NCBI RefSeq assembly: GCF_027587205.1
Contig: NZ_JAPDOD010000002.1
Coordinates: 310,001 to 374,000 of the forward strand
Length of the DNA stretch: 64,000 nt
Origin: Solirubrobacter ginsenosidimutans
Lineage (GTDB): Bacteria; Actinomycetota; Thermoleophilia; Solirubrobacterales; Solirubrobacteraceae
Direction of reading: 5' to 3'
Below the pieces are notes generated by a model, which ran no database searches, had not been told where the DNA came from, and saw only the letters and a program-made list of their open reading frames with translations. Positions 9,404-16,867 of this stretch are shown here, piece after piece. Positions within the stretch are counted from its first letter, which is position 1. Each line of letters begins with the position of its first letter. The translations under genes and the position numbers were made by a program.

Positions 9404-10494
9404 GCGAGCTGCCCTTCGCGCTCGAGGACCCCGGCGCGCACGCGCGGGATCAGCTCGCGGCCGTAGTCGACGGCGTCGTCGAGCGGGTCATAGCCGCGGA
9501 TCAGCAGCGTCGACACGCCGAGGTCGACGTAGTCCAAGAGCGCCTCGGCCACGGTCTCGGCGGTGCCGACGAGCGCGGTCGAGTTGCCCAGCGCGCCGGT
9601 CGCCGCGGCGAGCGACGTCCACAGCGCGCGATCGTGGCGCTCCCCGCGCGCGGCGGCGTCGAGCTGGCGTTGCGAGCCGGCCGTGGCCGGGCCGTCGCCG
9701 AACCCGCGCCAGCCCTTGATCGGCCCGCCGCCGGCGGCCTTCGTGGTGTCCAGGATCCGGTGCGCGCGCTCCCACGCCTCCTCCTCGGTCGCGCCGAGGA
9801 TCGGCCGGAAGGAGACGCTGATGCGCGGCGGCTCCTCGCGCCCGGCGGCCGCCGCCTCGGCCTTGATCCGAGCGATCTCCTCCTCGATCTGAGCGAGCGG
9901 CTGCGCGAACAGCGCGTAGACGTCCGCCTCCGCGGCGCCGACCGCGTACGCGTCATCCGAGGAGCCGCCGAAGTAGATCGGGATCCGCGGCTCCTGGAAC
10001 GGCTTGACGTGGCTGACGTAGTCCTCGAAGCGGTAGAAGCGGCCCTCGTGCGAGAACGGCTCCTCCTCGGTCCACGCGCGCTTGAGGATCTGCAGGTACT
10101 CGCGGGTGCGGGCGTAGCGGTCGGCCTTGGCCAGGTAGTCGCCGTCGCGGCGCTGCTCGGCGTCGAACCCGCCGGTGATCGTGTGCAGGGCGATGCGACC
10201 TTCGGCGAACTGGTCGAGCGTGGCGAAGGCGCGCGCGGCGACGGTGGGGAACGTCACGCCCGGGCGGTGCGCGACGAGATAGGCCAGCCGCTCCGTGTGG
10301 GCCGCGGCGTAGGCGGCGACCTGCAGGTTGTCCGGGGACGCCGACGAGTAGCCGATCAGGACGCGGTCGAAGTCCGAGTGCTCGTGCGCGAGAGCGAACT
10401 CGCGCACGTACTCGCGGTCGATCAGCGGGCCGTCGGAACGGCGGGTCTCGGAAGCGTCCTGGGTGGCGATCAGGCCGATGAGCTCTACGGGCAT
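9400..10494 (-). CDS. LLM-class flavin-dependent monooxygenase 1 (SsuD-like)
   Basis: 364 residues of the bacterial luciferase-like TIM barrel. Diagnostic segments: HRPGVTFPTVAARAFATLDQ, RIALHTITGGFDAEQ, GDYLAKADRYARTREYLQIL, IPIYFGGSSDDAY and GNSTALVGTAETVAEAL, which resemble alkanesulfonate and dimethylsulfone monooxygenases. Such enzymes use FMNH2 supplied by a separate reductase and O2 to cleave C-S or related bonds in the cytoplasm. Two flavin reductase-type genes lie directly upstream. The gene lies three bases after the FMN reductase stop and overlaps the binding-protein start. Exact substrate unknown. Confidence 0.9.
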   Translation of the reverse strand: MPVELIGLIATQDASETRRSDGPLIDREYVREFALAHEHSDFDRVLIGYSSASPDNLQVAAYAAAHTERLAYLVAHRPGVTFPTVAARAFATLDQFAEGRIALHTITGGFDAEQRRDGDYLAKADRYARTREYLQILKRAWTEEEPFSHEGRFYRFEDYVSHVKPFQEPRIPIYFGGSSDDAYAVGAAEADVYALFAQPLAQIEEEIARIKAEAAAAGREEPPRISVSFRPILGATEEEAWERAHRILDTTKAAGGGPIKGWRGFGDGPATAGSQRQLDAAARGERHDRALWTSLAAATGALGNSTALVGTAETVAEALLDYVDLGVSTLLIRGYDPLDDAVDYGRELIPRVRAGVLEREGQLA

Positions 10495-10497
10495 GGT

Positions 10498-11040
10498 TCA
10501 GGCTCCAGTGCGTGGTCTGGCCGCCAGCGGGGGCGGGCCGAGGTGGGTGGGAAGGGCGTCGGCCAGGGCGACCAGGCCGGCGAGCAGTTCGTCGAGCACG
10601 CGCTCGGCGCGCTCCGTGGGCGCGCCGTCCTCGAAGTCGCGCGAGGTGAGGTAGACGCCGGTCGGCGCGGCGACGGCGCCGAACCACGCGAGCACGTCGC
10701 GCAGGTGCCAGTCGGCGCCGAGCGAGTGGTGGTCGGTCGCGCCCATCGCGACGATCGCGACCGCCTTGCCCTGCAGCGCCTCGACGGGCAGCAGGTCGAG
10801 CAGGTTCTTCAGCGCGCCGGTGTACGTGCCGCGATAGACCGGGGTGGCGAGCAGGACGGCGTCCGCTTCCGCGATGGTGGTCAGCGCCGGAGCGTCCGGC
10901 TTGACCGTGCCCGCGAAGGGCAGGGGATGCTCGGCGAGGTCGATCAGCGTGGAGGGCGCGGCGGCGCGATCCAGCGCTTCGGCGACCGCGCGCCGCAGCC
11001 GGCCGGGGGGCGTGACGCTGCCCACGACGGCGGCGATCAT
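10498..11040 (-). CDS. NAD(P)H-dependent FMN reductase (SsuE/MsuE-like)
   Basis: 180 residues with the flavodoxin-like fold: an N-terminal phosphate-binding segment GSVTPPGRLRRA, the ATPVYRGTYTGALKNLLDLLP motif that is a hallmark of the SsuE/NQO-like FMN reductases, and MGATDHHSLGADWHLRDVL. It probably reduces FMN with NAD(P)H to feed the two neighbouring luciferase-like monooxygenases. The ATG overlaps the flavin reductase stop by four bases. The Pro-rich tail (about 165-180) is not part of the conserved fold. Confidence 0.9.
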   Translation of the reverse strand: MIAAVVGSVTPPGRLRRAVAEALDRAAAPSTLIDLAEHPLPFAGTVKPDAPALTTIAEADAVLLATPVYRGTYTGALKNLLDLLPVEALQGKAVAIVAMGATDHHSLGADWHLRDVLAWFGAVAAPTGVYLTSRDFEDGAPTERAERVLDELLAGLVALADALPTHLGPPPLAARPRTGA

Positions 11041-11513
11041 CGGTCCTCCAATCCGGTGTAGGCGCCGCGGTAGAAGAGCAGCGGGGCGGACGGCTCGTCC
11101 GGGTGCTCGACGGTCAGCACGCGGCCGACGACGATCCGGTGGTCACCGCCGTCGGCGATGTCGTGCAGTTCGCATTCGAGCGTCGCGAGCGCGCCGTCGA
11201 GCAGCCCGTCGCGGTGCGCGACGTCCTCCCAGGTGGCGCCCCGGCGGGCGAAGCGCTGCGCCAGCTCGCGCTGGCGCTGGTGCAGGACGTTGACGGCGAA
11301 GCGCCCTGAGTCCTGCAGCGCCGCGAGCGTCAGCGACTCGTCGCGCAGGCAGACGAGCAGCAGCGGCGGCTCGAGCGAGACGGACGCGACGGCGTTGGCG
11401 GTGCTCCCGTGGCGGCGGCCGTCGCTGCCGGCGGCGGTCACGACGGTCACGCCGGTCGCGAAGTGGCCCATCGCGGCGCGCAGGCGGCGGGCGGGCACGG
11501 TCACCGCGATCAT
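11037..11513 (-). CDS. Flavin reductase-like split-barrel protein
   Basis: 158 residues of the FMN-binding split-barrel flavin reductase family (HpaC/DszD/SnaC type): MGHFATGVTVVTA, GSTANAVASVSLEPPLLLVCL, SGRFAVNVLHQRQRELAQRFA and HRIVVGRVLTVEH. It is a second candidate source of reduced flavin for the monooxygenases, of a fold unrelated to the FMN reductase encoded next. Having both reductase types in one operon is redundant on its face; one may reduce free flavin and the other may act on a different partner. It overlaps both neighbours by ATGA. Confidence 0.88.
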   Translation of the reverse strand: MIAVTVPARRLRAAMGHFATGVTVVTAAGSDGRRHGSTANAVASVSLEPPLLLVCLRDESLTLAALQDSGRFAVNVLHQRQRELAQRFARRGATWEDVAHRDGLLDGALATLECELHDIADGGDHRIVVGRVLTVEHPDEPSAPLLFYRGAYTGLEDR

Positions 11514-11587
11514 GGACCAACCTTCGGTCCGTGGGTCCCTGGGCCGTGCGTGTGGGCCCTCGCCAGCGGGTTGCCAGGGTCGCTCAT
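11510..11587 (-). CDS. 25-residue microprotein linking two operon genes
   Basis: A short frame exactly fills the only apparent gap of the operon. Its ATG (11587) overlaps the stop of the DsbA-like gene as ATGA, and its TGA overlaps the ATG of the flavin reductase gene, again as ATGA. The product is rich in Gly, Pro and His (ARAHTHGPGTHGP in the middle) with no hydrophobic segment. The coupling at both ends matches the rest of the operon, which is the main evidence that it is translated; it could serve only to carry ribosomes across the junction. No family recognised. Confidence 0.5.
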   Translation of the reverse strand: MSDPGNPLARAHTHGPGTHGPKVGP

Positions 11588-12210
11588 GTCGCCACCGCCT
11601 CGCGGGTGAGCGCGGCGACGTAGTCCTCGTAGGCCGTCCAGCCGGCGAGAATCCGCCCGTTGATGATCAGGGTGGGGAAGGGGTAGCGATAGTCGTCGCC
11701 GTCGGCGCGGGCCACGCCGCCGGCGATCAGGTCCAGCGGGGGGCGGCGCGTCTCGAGCCGGTCGGCCTCGACCGAGGCGAAGACCTCCGGCGCGTCGAGG
11801 TCGGCGATCAAGCGGTCGACGTCGAGGCCGATCACGGTGTCGAGCGCCTCGCGGATCCGCTCGCGGCTGTCGGCCGGGCGGCCTTCGAGGAACGTCGCCT
11901 CGCGCAGGCGCAGCAACACGGCCTCGGCGACCTCCTCCCCCTGGTGCTCCGCCGCACGGGCGGCGAGCGACTCGGGCAGCGAGGAGGACGAGACGTACTC
12001 CAGCCGGGGAGCGATCTCGGCGCCCGTGACGGCAGCGACCTCGCGCCAGTTCGCGTGCTGCTCCTCCGGACCGCCGGGGCGCGGACCGGGCACACCGAGT
12101 ACCCGCCGCCAGCTGACGTCATGCGCCGCCCGCAGCCGCGCGAGCTTGCCGACGCTGCTCCACGACCAGATGCACCCCGGGTCGGTGAACTCGATGACGT
12201 CGATGCTCAT
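11584..12210 (-). CDS. DsbA/FrnE-like thioredoxin-fold protein with CxxS motif
   Basis: 208 residues from ATG 12210, which overlaps the monooxygenase stop (ATGA). The N-terminal DPGCIWSWSSVGKL corresponds to the CxxC site of DsbA-type oxidoreductases with the second Cys replaced by Ser, and YPFPTLIINGR near residue 180 supplies the cis-Pro loop. An all-helical insert lies between them. There is no signal peptide, so it is cytoplasmic and closer to FrnE or 2-hydroxychromene-carboxylate isomerase-like proteins than to periplasmic DsbA. It may handle thiol/disulfide or glutathione-like adducts made by the monooxygenases; this is inference. Confidence 0.82.
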   Translation of the reverse strand: MSIDVIEFTDPGCIWSWSSVGKLARLRAAHDVSWRRVLGVPGPRPGGPEEQHANWREVAAVTGAEIAPRLEYVSSSSLPESLAARAAEHQGEEVAEAVLLRLREATFLEGRPADSRERIREALDTVIGLDVDRLIADLDAPEVFASVEADRLETRRPPLDLIAGGVARADGDDYRYPFPTLIINGRILAGWTAYEDYVAALTREAVAT

Positions 12211-13265
12211 GCCGCCACCAAGGACCGCTCGCGGACGAGCGAGATGACCTCGCCGTAGGCGACCGCGTCGTTGTAGGGCTCGTAGCCGCGGATCAGGAGC
12301 GTGCTCGCGCCCGCGTCCACGTAGGTGAGCAACGCGTCGGCGACCTGCTCTGGCGTGCCGACGAGCGCGGTCGAGTTGCCCGCCGCGCCGGTCGCCTTCG
12401 CCAGCTTGGTGAACAGGCGCTCGTCGTGCACGGGCCCGTCGGCGGCGAACTTCAGCAGCCGCTCGGAGCCCTCGTTGCGCTGGGTCGGGAAGCCCTTGGT
12501 GAACGCGCCCGCGCGCTCCTCGGTGACCCGCAGGATCTCCTCGGCCCGCTCCCACGCGGCCGCCTCGGTCTCCGCCACGATCGGACGCAGGCTGACGCTG
12601 AAGCGCAGGCTGCGGCCGTGCTCGGCCGCGGCGGACTGGACCTGCGCGATCCGCTCGCGCACGCCCGCCAGCGGCTCGCCCCAGAGCGCGTACACATCGG
12701 CGTGCTCGGCGGCAACGCGGACGGCGTCGGCCGAGGCGCCGCCGAAGTAGATCGGGATGTGCCCGTCGAGCGGGCGGACCGAGGACCAGGCGTCCTTGAC
12801 GCGGTAGAACTCGCCCTCGTGGTCGAAGCGCTCCGTCTCCGACCACTCGCGCTTGACGACCTCGAGGAACTCGCCGCTGCGCCGGTAGCGCGCGGCCTTG
12901 TCGAGCCAGTCGCCGTCGCGGGCCTGGTCGGCGTCGTCGCCGCCGGTGATCGTGTGCAGCGCGATCCGGCCCGGATAGAAGGCGTCGATCGTCGCGTACT
13001 TGCGCGCGGCGATCGTGGGCGCGACGAAGCCCGGGCGGTGGGCGAGGAGGACGCCGAGGCGCTCGGTGGCGGCCAGCGTCTGGTCGGCGAGGATGAACCC
13101 GTCGGCCATCGCCGAGGAGTGCGGGATCAGGACCTTGTCGAACCCCGCGGCCTCATGGGCGCGGGCGAGCGCGCGCAGGTAGTCGGGCTGCACCACCGGG
13201 CCGCTGGCCGCGATCGTCTCGGAGAACTCGTGCGGGAAGACGTGCCCGATGAACTCGATCGTCAT
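12207..13265 (-). CDS. LLM-class flavin-dependent monooxygenase 2 (SsuD-like)
   Basis: 352 residues from ATG 13265, chosen because it overlaps the cupin stop as ATGA; the open frame extends further upstream but without homology. It is a clear paralogue of the monooxygenase encoded at 9400: HRPGFVAPTIAARKYATIDA, RIALHTITGGDDADQARDGD, IPIYFGGASADAVR and AGNSTALVGTPEQVADALL. Both therefore probably act on related substrates or successive steps, using FMNH2. It begins with the short strand MTIEFIGHVF typical of these TIM barrels. Cytoplasmic. Confidence 0.9.
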   Translation of the reverse strand: MTIEFIGHVFPHEFSETIAASGPVVQPDYLRALARAHEAAGFDKVLIPHSSAMADGFILADQTLAATERLGVLLAHRPGFVAPTIAARKYATIDAFYPGRIALHTITGGDDADQARDGDWLDKAARYRRSGEFLEVVKREWSETERFDHEGEFYRVKDAWSSVRPLDGHIPIYFGGASADAVRVAAEHADVYALWGEPLAGVRERIAQVQSAAAEHGRSLRFSVSLRPIVAETEAAAWERAEEILRVTEERAGAFTKGFPTQRNEGSERLLKFAADGPVHDERLFTKLAKATGAAGNSTALVGTPEQVADALLTYVDAGASTLLIRGYEPYNDAVAYGEVISLVRERSLVAA

Positions 13266-13708
13266 GACGGCTCCACGGGGGTGTCGAGGCTCGGCAGGTT
13301 CACGACGATCCCGTCCTGGCGGTTGCGGGCCAGCACGACCACGGCCGGCTCGTCGTGCGGGTTCTCCTCGCGGTGCGGGACGTAGGGCGGGACGAACACG
13401 TAGTCGCCCGGGCCGGCCTCGATCCGGCGCTCCACGCCGTCCTCGAGAAAGACGAACTCCGGGTGGCCGGAGACGACGTAGATGCCGGTCTCGGCGGCGC
13501 CATGGTGGTGGTCGCCCGAGTTCATGTTGGCGCCCACGTGGTTCTCGCCGAGCCACAGCTGCTCGGTGCCGCCGTGGCGGGCGGAGAGGGCTTCAAAGCG
13601 CTTCATGCCCTTGGTCTGGGCAGTGTCTGCGTCCAGCTCGCCCGCCCGCGTGTGGTGCAGCGGGCGGTGCCAGGCTCGGGTTCCGGTGTCGTCGGCGATG
13701 CCGGTCAA
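13262..13708 (-). CDS. Cupin-domain protein, first gene of the monooxygenase operon
   Basis: 148 residues, single cupin barrel. Metal ligands are visible: SGDHHHGAAETGIYVVSG (motif 1) and GPGDYVFVPPYVPH (motif 2). Family members are metal-dependent dioxygenases, isomerases or sensors; no specific activity can be assigned. The start is TTG 13708, next to an upstream 34-codon frame whose stop overlaps it. Position as first gene suggests a catalytic step or substrate sensing linked to the flavin monooxygenase pathway. Confidence 0.82.
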   Translation of the reverse strand: MTGIADDTGTRAWHRPLHHTRAGELDADTAQTKGMKRFEALSARHGGTEQLWLGENHVGANMNSGDHHHGAAETGIYVVSGHPEFVFLEDGVERRIEAGPGDYVFVPPYVPHREENPHDEPAVVVLARNRQDGIVVNLPSLDTPVEPS

Positions 13709-13809
13709 CGGACGGTCCTTTCGGCGTCGGGAAATGGGTCGCCGCAGGCGGCGGCGAGAAGGCGTGGCGGTGGTGCTCGGGAGCGGTGCGCGCTCAGGCG
13801 CGGCGACAT
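13705..13809 (-). CDS. Possible 34-residue leader peptide before the operon
   Basis: An ATG-started frame begins ten bases after the regulator stop and ends in a TGA overlapping the TTG start of the cupin gene (TTGA). It is Arg/Ala/Pro-rich and contains one Cys in LLAAACGDPF. Actinobacterial sulfur-assimilation genes are often preceded by short Arg-rich, Cys-containing leader peptides, which is why I list it. There is no strong ribosome site, and the frame could be chance in GC-rich DNA. Confidence 0.3.
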   Translation of the reverse strand: MSPRLSAHRSRAPPPRLLAAACGDPFPDAERTVR

Positions 13810-13819
13810 CGGCGGGTCG

Positions 13820-14545
13820 TCATGCCGCGACGCCCGCCGCTTCACGCAGTTCCCAGCTCTCCGGCGCGATGCCGAAGCGCTCCTGCAGCGCGACCCGGCC
13901 CGCGAGCGTCACCGTCACGGCGCGGCTCGCCTCACGCGTCTCGACCCACCCGCGGCGGACGAGTTCCGCGCTGAGCGCGGCCCCGAGGCTGCCGGCGAGG
14001 TGATGCCGGCGCTCGCTCCAGTCCATGCACGCGCGGGTCAACGGGCGCGGGCGCGCTTCGAGCGCTGCCGTGTCGATGCCGAGCTCGGCGAAGACGCGTG
14101 CGCCGGCGGGGCTCACGGCGTAGTCGTTGGCGTGCGGCACCAGCAGGTCCGCGGCGACGAGGTGCTCGGCCAGCGCGACCCCGGCGCGGCCCGCCAGGTG
14201 GTCGTAGCAGAGGCGGCCGCGGCGCAGATCGTCGCGCGCGTTGGCGCCCTTGAGCGAGGTGACCGGGAGCGCGGGAGCGAGCAGGATCAGCACTTCGAGC
14301 GCGTCGGCGATCGACTGGCTCGCGAGCCGGTACAGACGCTGGCGACCGCGCGGCTCGACGCGGATCAGCCCGCCGACCTCGAGCTTGCGCAGGTGCGCAC
14401 TGGCCAGCGAGCGCGAGACCTCCGCGCGCTCGGCCAGGGCGGAAGCGGGCGTGAGGCCGCCATTGAGCAGCGTCAGCAGGATCGTCGCCCGCGTCCGATC
14501 TGCCAGCAGCGCGCCGATGCGCGCCAGGTCGGCCTCACCCGTCAT
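13820..14545 (-). CDS. ArsR-type winged-helix regulator of the monooxygenase operon
   Basis: 241 residues from ATG 14545; the open frame continues upstream into the AraC gene but homology starts at MTGEADLARIGALLAD. The N-terminal winged helix (about 5-90: RATILLTLLNGGLTPASALA, SRSLASAHLRKLEVGGLIRV) is followed by a longer C-terminal domain with CYDHLAGRAGVALAEHL, a layout known from large ArsR-family regulators. No obvious metal-binding CxC motif is present, so the inducer may be an organic molecule. It lies immediately upstream of the operon and has a perfect inverted repeat 22 bases before its start, suggesting autoregulation. Confidence 0.85.
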   Translation of the reverse strand: MTGEADLARIGALLADRTRATILLTLLNGGLTPASALAERAEVSRSLASAHLRKLEVGGLIRVEPRGRQRLYRLASQSIADALEVLILLAPALPVTSLKGANARDDLRRGRLCYDHLAGRAGVALAEHLVAADLLVPHANDYAVSPAGARVFAELGIDTAALEARPRPLTRACMDWSERRHHLAGSLGAALSAELVRRGWVETREASRAVTVTLAGRVALQERFGIAPESWELREAAGVAA

Positions 14546-14566
14546 GCAAACAGCATAAACCCGATC

Positions 14567-14588
14567 TAGTTCAACATGTATTGAACTA
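14567..14588. promoter_or_regulatory. Perfect inverted repeat, probable operator of the ArsR-type regulator
   Basis: TAGTTCAA, six-base spacer, TTGAACTA: an 8 + 8 perfect palindrome lying 22 bases before the regulator start and overlapping the last codons of the AraC gene. Size and position fit an ArsR-family operator controlling its own gene and possibly the operon behind it. Confidence 0.7.
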
Positions 14589-15458
14589 TCGCGAATCGCG
14601 GCTCGGCGGCACGCCGAACATGCGCCGGTACTCGCGGCTGAACTGCGACGGGCTGTCGTATCCGACGGCGAAACCGACGCCGGCGACATCACCGGCGTCG
14701 GCCAGCAGCCGCGTCCGCGCGGCGTGCAGGCGCAGCTGCTTCTGGAACTGGATCGGGGTCATCGAGGTCACCGCGCGGAAGTGGCGGTGAAACGACGAGA
14801 CGCTCATCGTCGCCAGGGCCGCGAGGTCCTCGACGCGCAGCGGCTCGTCGTAGTGGTCGCGGATCCGGCGGATCGCGCGGGCGAGGTGGGCGAGGTGGCT
14901 GTCGGCCAGCCCGATCTGGCGCACGGTCGCGCCCTGCGGGCCGGTGAGCAACCGCCAGAGGATCTCGCGCTCGAGGCCCGTCGCCAGCGCCGGAATGTCC
15001 TCCGGCGCGTCCAGGAGAGCGAGCAGGCGGGCGAGCGCGTCCAGCAGGAGCGGCGAGGCGTCGCTCACGCCCACGCCGACGGGTGCGGCGGCGTGGGGGA
15101 TCGGTTGGGTGTCGAGAAGCAGCTCGGCGATCTTGTCCGCGCGCAACTCGAGCACGACGGCGAGGAACGGCGCCTGCGTGATGTGGCCGGTGACCGGCAG
15201 GTCGACCGATGCGACGAGGAACTGGCCCGCGCCGTAGGTGAACGCGCGGCCGTTGAGCGTCGTCTCCTTGGCGCCCTGGGCGACGACCGCGAGGGTCGGG
15301 CGGAGCATGTCGCCCAGCGGCTCGGTGGGTGTCGGTGCCCGCAGCACCGACACGCCTCCGAGCGCGGTCGCGGTGAGCCCCTCGCGGGCGTGGCGGGTGA
15401 TCGACTCCTGCAGGCGGTCCACTGCGATGAGAGTGCCACGGTTGGCAGGATCGTGCAA
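14586..15458 (-). CDS. AraC-family regulator (YqhC type)
   Basis: 290 residues from TTG 15458; GTG 15422 (giving MDRLQESITRHA) is an equally good start and fits family length better. N-terminal AraC_N sensor domain (about 15-170: MLRPTLAVVAQGAKETTLNG, FLVASVDLPVTGHIT) and C-terminal double helix-turn-helix (about 190-288: LRVEDLAALATMSVSSFHRHF, GVGFAVGYDSPSQFSREYRR). The family regulates divergently transcribed aldo-keto reductases or alcohol dehydrogenases (YqhC/YqhD), which is the arrangement seen here with the reductase at 15515. Probably senses aldehydes. Confidence 0.9.
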   Translation of the reverse strand: MHDPANRGTLIAVDRLQESITRHAREGLTATALGGVSVLRAPTPTEPLGDMLRPTLAVVAQGAKETTLNGRAFTYGAGQFLVASVDLPVTGHITQAPFLAVVLELRADKIAELLLDTQPIPHAAAPVGVGVSDASPLLLDALARLLALLDAPEDIPALATGLEREILWRLLTGPQGATVRQIGLADSHLAHLARAIRRIRDHYDEPLRVEDLAALATMSVSSFHRHFRAVTSMTPIQFQKQLRLHAARTRLLADAGDVAGVGFAVGYDSPSQFSREYRRMFGVPPSRDSR

Positions 15459-15514
15459 GAGCGAGGCAGCATCGATCTACCACTTGGAGCACCGGCAGTG
15501 ATGTCCTTCATGCC

Positions 15515-16570
15515 GTGACCTCTCTCGATTCCTATCTCACCCTCGGCCGCTCCGGATTGCGCGTCAGCCCGCTCTCGCTGGGCACCATGACCTTCGGCGA
15601 GGACTACGGCTGGGGCGCGAGTCCCGCGACTTCGCACACGATCCTCGCCGAGTACCTCGAGCACGGCGGCAACGTCGTCGACACTGCCAACACGTACACG
15701 AATGGGCACTCGGAGCAGATCGTCGGCGAGTTCTTCGCCGCCCGCCCCGGCCTGCGCGACCGCATCGTGCTGAGCACGAAGTTCTTCGCCAACCTGCATC
15801 CGGGCGACCCCAACGGCGGCGGCGCCGGGCGCAAGGCGATCGTCGCCCAGCTCGAGGAGTCGCTGCGGCGGCTCCAGACCCACTACGTCGACCTGTACTG
15901 GCTCCACGGCTGGGACCGGCGCGTCCCGGTCGAGGAGACGCTGCGCGCGCTCGACGACCTCGTCGCCGCCGGCAAGGTCCGCTACGTCGGCTTCTCGAAC
16001 GTGCCTGCGTGGGTCACCGCACAAAGCGAGACGATCGCGCACTTCCGCGGCTGGGCGCCGGTCACCGCGCTGCAGCTCGAGTACTCCCTCCTCGAGCGCA
16101 CCTCCGAGGGCGAGCTGCTGCCGATGGCCGAAGCGCTCGGTCTCGGCGTCCTGCCGTGGAGCCCGCTGCGCGGCGGCCAGCTCACCGGCGGCGGCTCACG
16201 CGCCGCGCTCACGGGCGGGCCGGACGAGCACGACCGGGTCGTCATCGACGCGGTCGCGCGGGTCGCCGCAGCGCTCGGTGTCAGCGCCGCGGAGGTCGCG
16301 CTCGCCTGGGTGCGCGGCCGGCCGGCGATCAGCTCGACGCTGCTCGGCGTCCGCACGCTCGATCAGCTGCACTCGAACCTGCGCTCCTTGGCGCTCGCCC
16401 TCAGCCCCGAGCAGCGTGCGACCCTCGACGACGTGTCGGCGCCGGTGCTGGACTTCCCCGCCGCGATCACCGCCGGACCTGGCCCGATGCTCGGCTTCGG
16501 CGGCGCGACCATCGACGGCGTCGCATATCCGACCTGGCCGCCGCTCGAGGCCAGCTCAGCCCGCTACTGA
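15515..16570 (+). CDS. Aldo-keto reductase
   Basis: 351 residues from GTG. Aldo-keto reductase TIM barrel with the tetrad visible: Asp and Tyr in NVVDTANTYTNGHSE, Lys in IVLSTKFFANL, His in LYWLHGWDRR. Near the C-terminus SSTLLGVRTLDQLHSNL matches the NADPH-binding region. Cytoplasmic reduction of aldehydes or ketones, or oxidation in reverse. It is divergent from the AraC/YqhC-type regulator, suggesting induction by a reactive carbonyl. The last 15 bases overlap the convergent small gene at 16556. Specific substrate unknown. Confidence 0.9.
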   Translation: MTSLDSYLTLGRSGLRVSPLSLGTMTFGEDYGWGASPATSHTILAEYLEHGGNVVDTANTYTNGHSEQIVGEFFAARPGLRDRIVLSTKFFANLHPGDPNGGGAGRKAIVAQLEESLRRLQTHYVDLYWLHGWDRRVPVEETLRALDDLVAAGKVRYVGFSNVPAWVTAQSETIAHFRGWAPVTALQLEYSLLERTSEGELLPMAEALGLGVLPWSPLRGGQLTGGGSRAALTGGPDEHDRVVIDAVARVAAALGVSAAEVALAWVRGRPAISSTLLGVRTLDQLHSNLRSLALALSPEQRATLDDVSAPVLDFPAAITAGPGPMLGFGGATIDGVAYPTWPPLEASSARY

Positions 16571-16867
16571 CACCCGCCGGTGCAGGTCGACGATCAGCTG
16601 CGCGACCCGCACCGCCTCCTTGTCATTCATCGAGAACGCGGTCAGCGCCATGTCGCCGTGCTCCCCGGTCGGGTCCGCGACGCCGGTGAGCGCCATCAGG
16701 ATCTCCTCGAGCCGCTCGCCGTCCGCCGGGTCGGCGAAGTCACTCGCCTGCAGCGGGAGCAGCAGGACGCCGGCCGCCTCGAGCCGCCGGTGGATCGGTG
16801 CGCTGCTGGCCGCCAGCGCCTCGATCGCGTTCAGGAGCCGCTCGCGCCCATCGTCCCTTGACTTCAT
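16556..16867 (-). CDS. Small hypothetical protein coupled to the DUF4143 ATPase
   Basis: 103 residues from ATG 16867, whose ATGA overlaps the ATPase stop; an alternative ATG four codons upstream exists. It is predicted helical and acidic (LLNAIEALAASSAPIHRRLE, SDFADPADGERLEEILMAL, NDKEAVRVAQLIVDLHRRV). No known domain recognised. Tight coupling suggests that it is made with the ATPase, as an accessory or regulator. It overlaps the aldo-keto reductase end by 15 bases. Confidence 0.65.
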   Translation of the reverse strand: MKSRDDGRERLLNAIEALAASSAPIHRRLEAAGVLLLPLQASDFADPADGERLEEILMALTGVADPTGEHGDMALTAFSMNDKEAVRVAQLIVDLHRRVSVAG

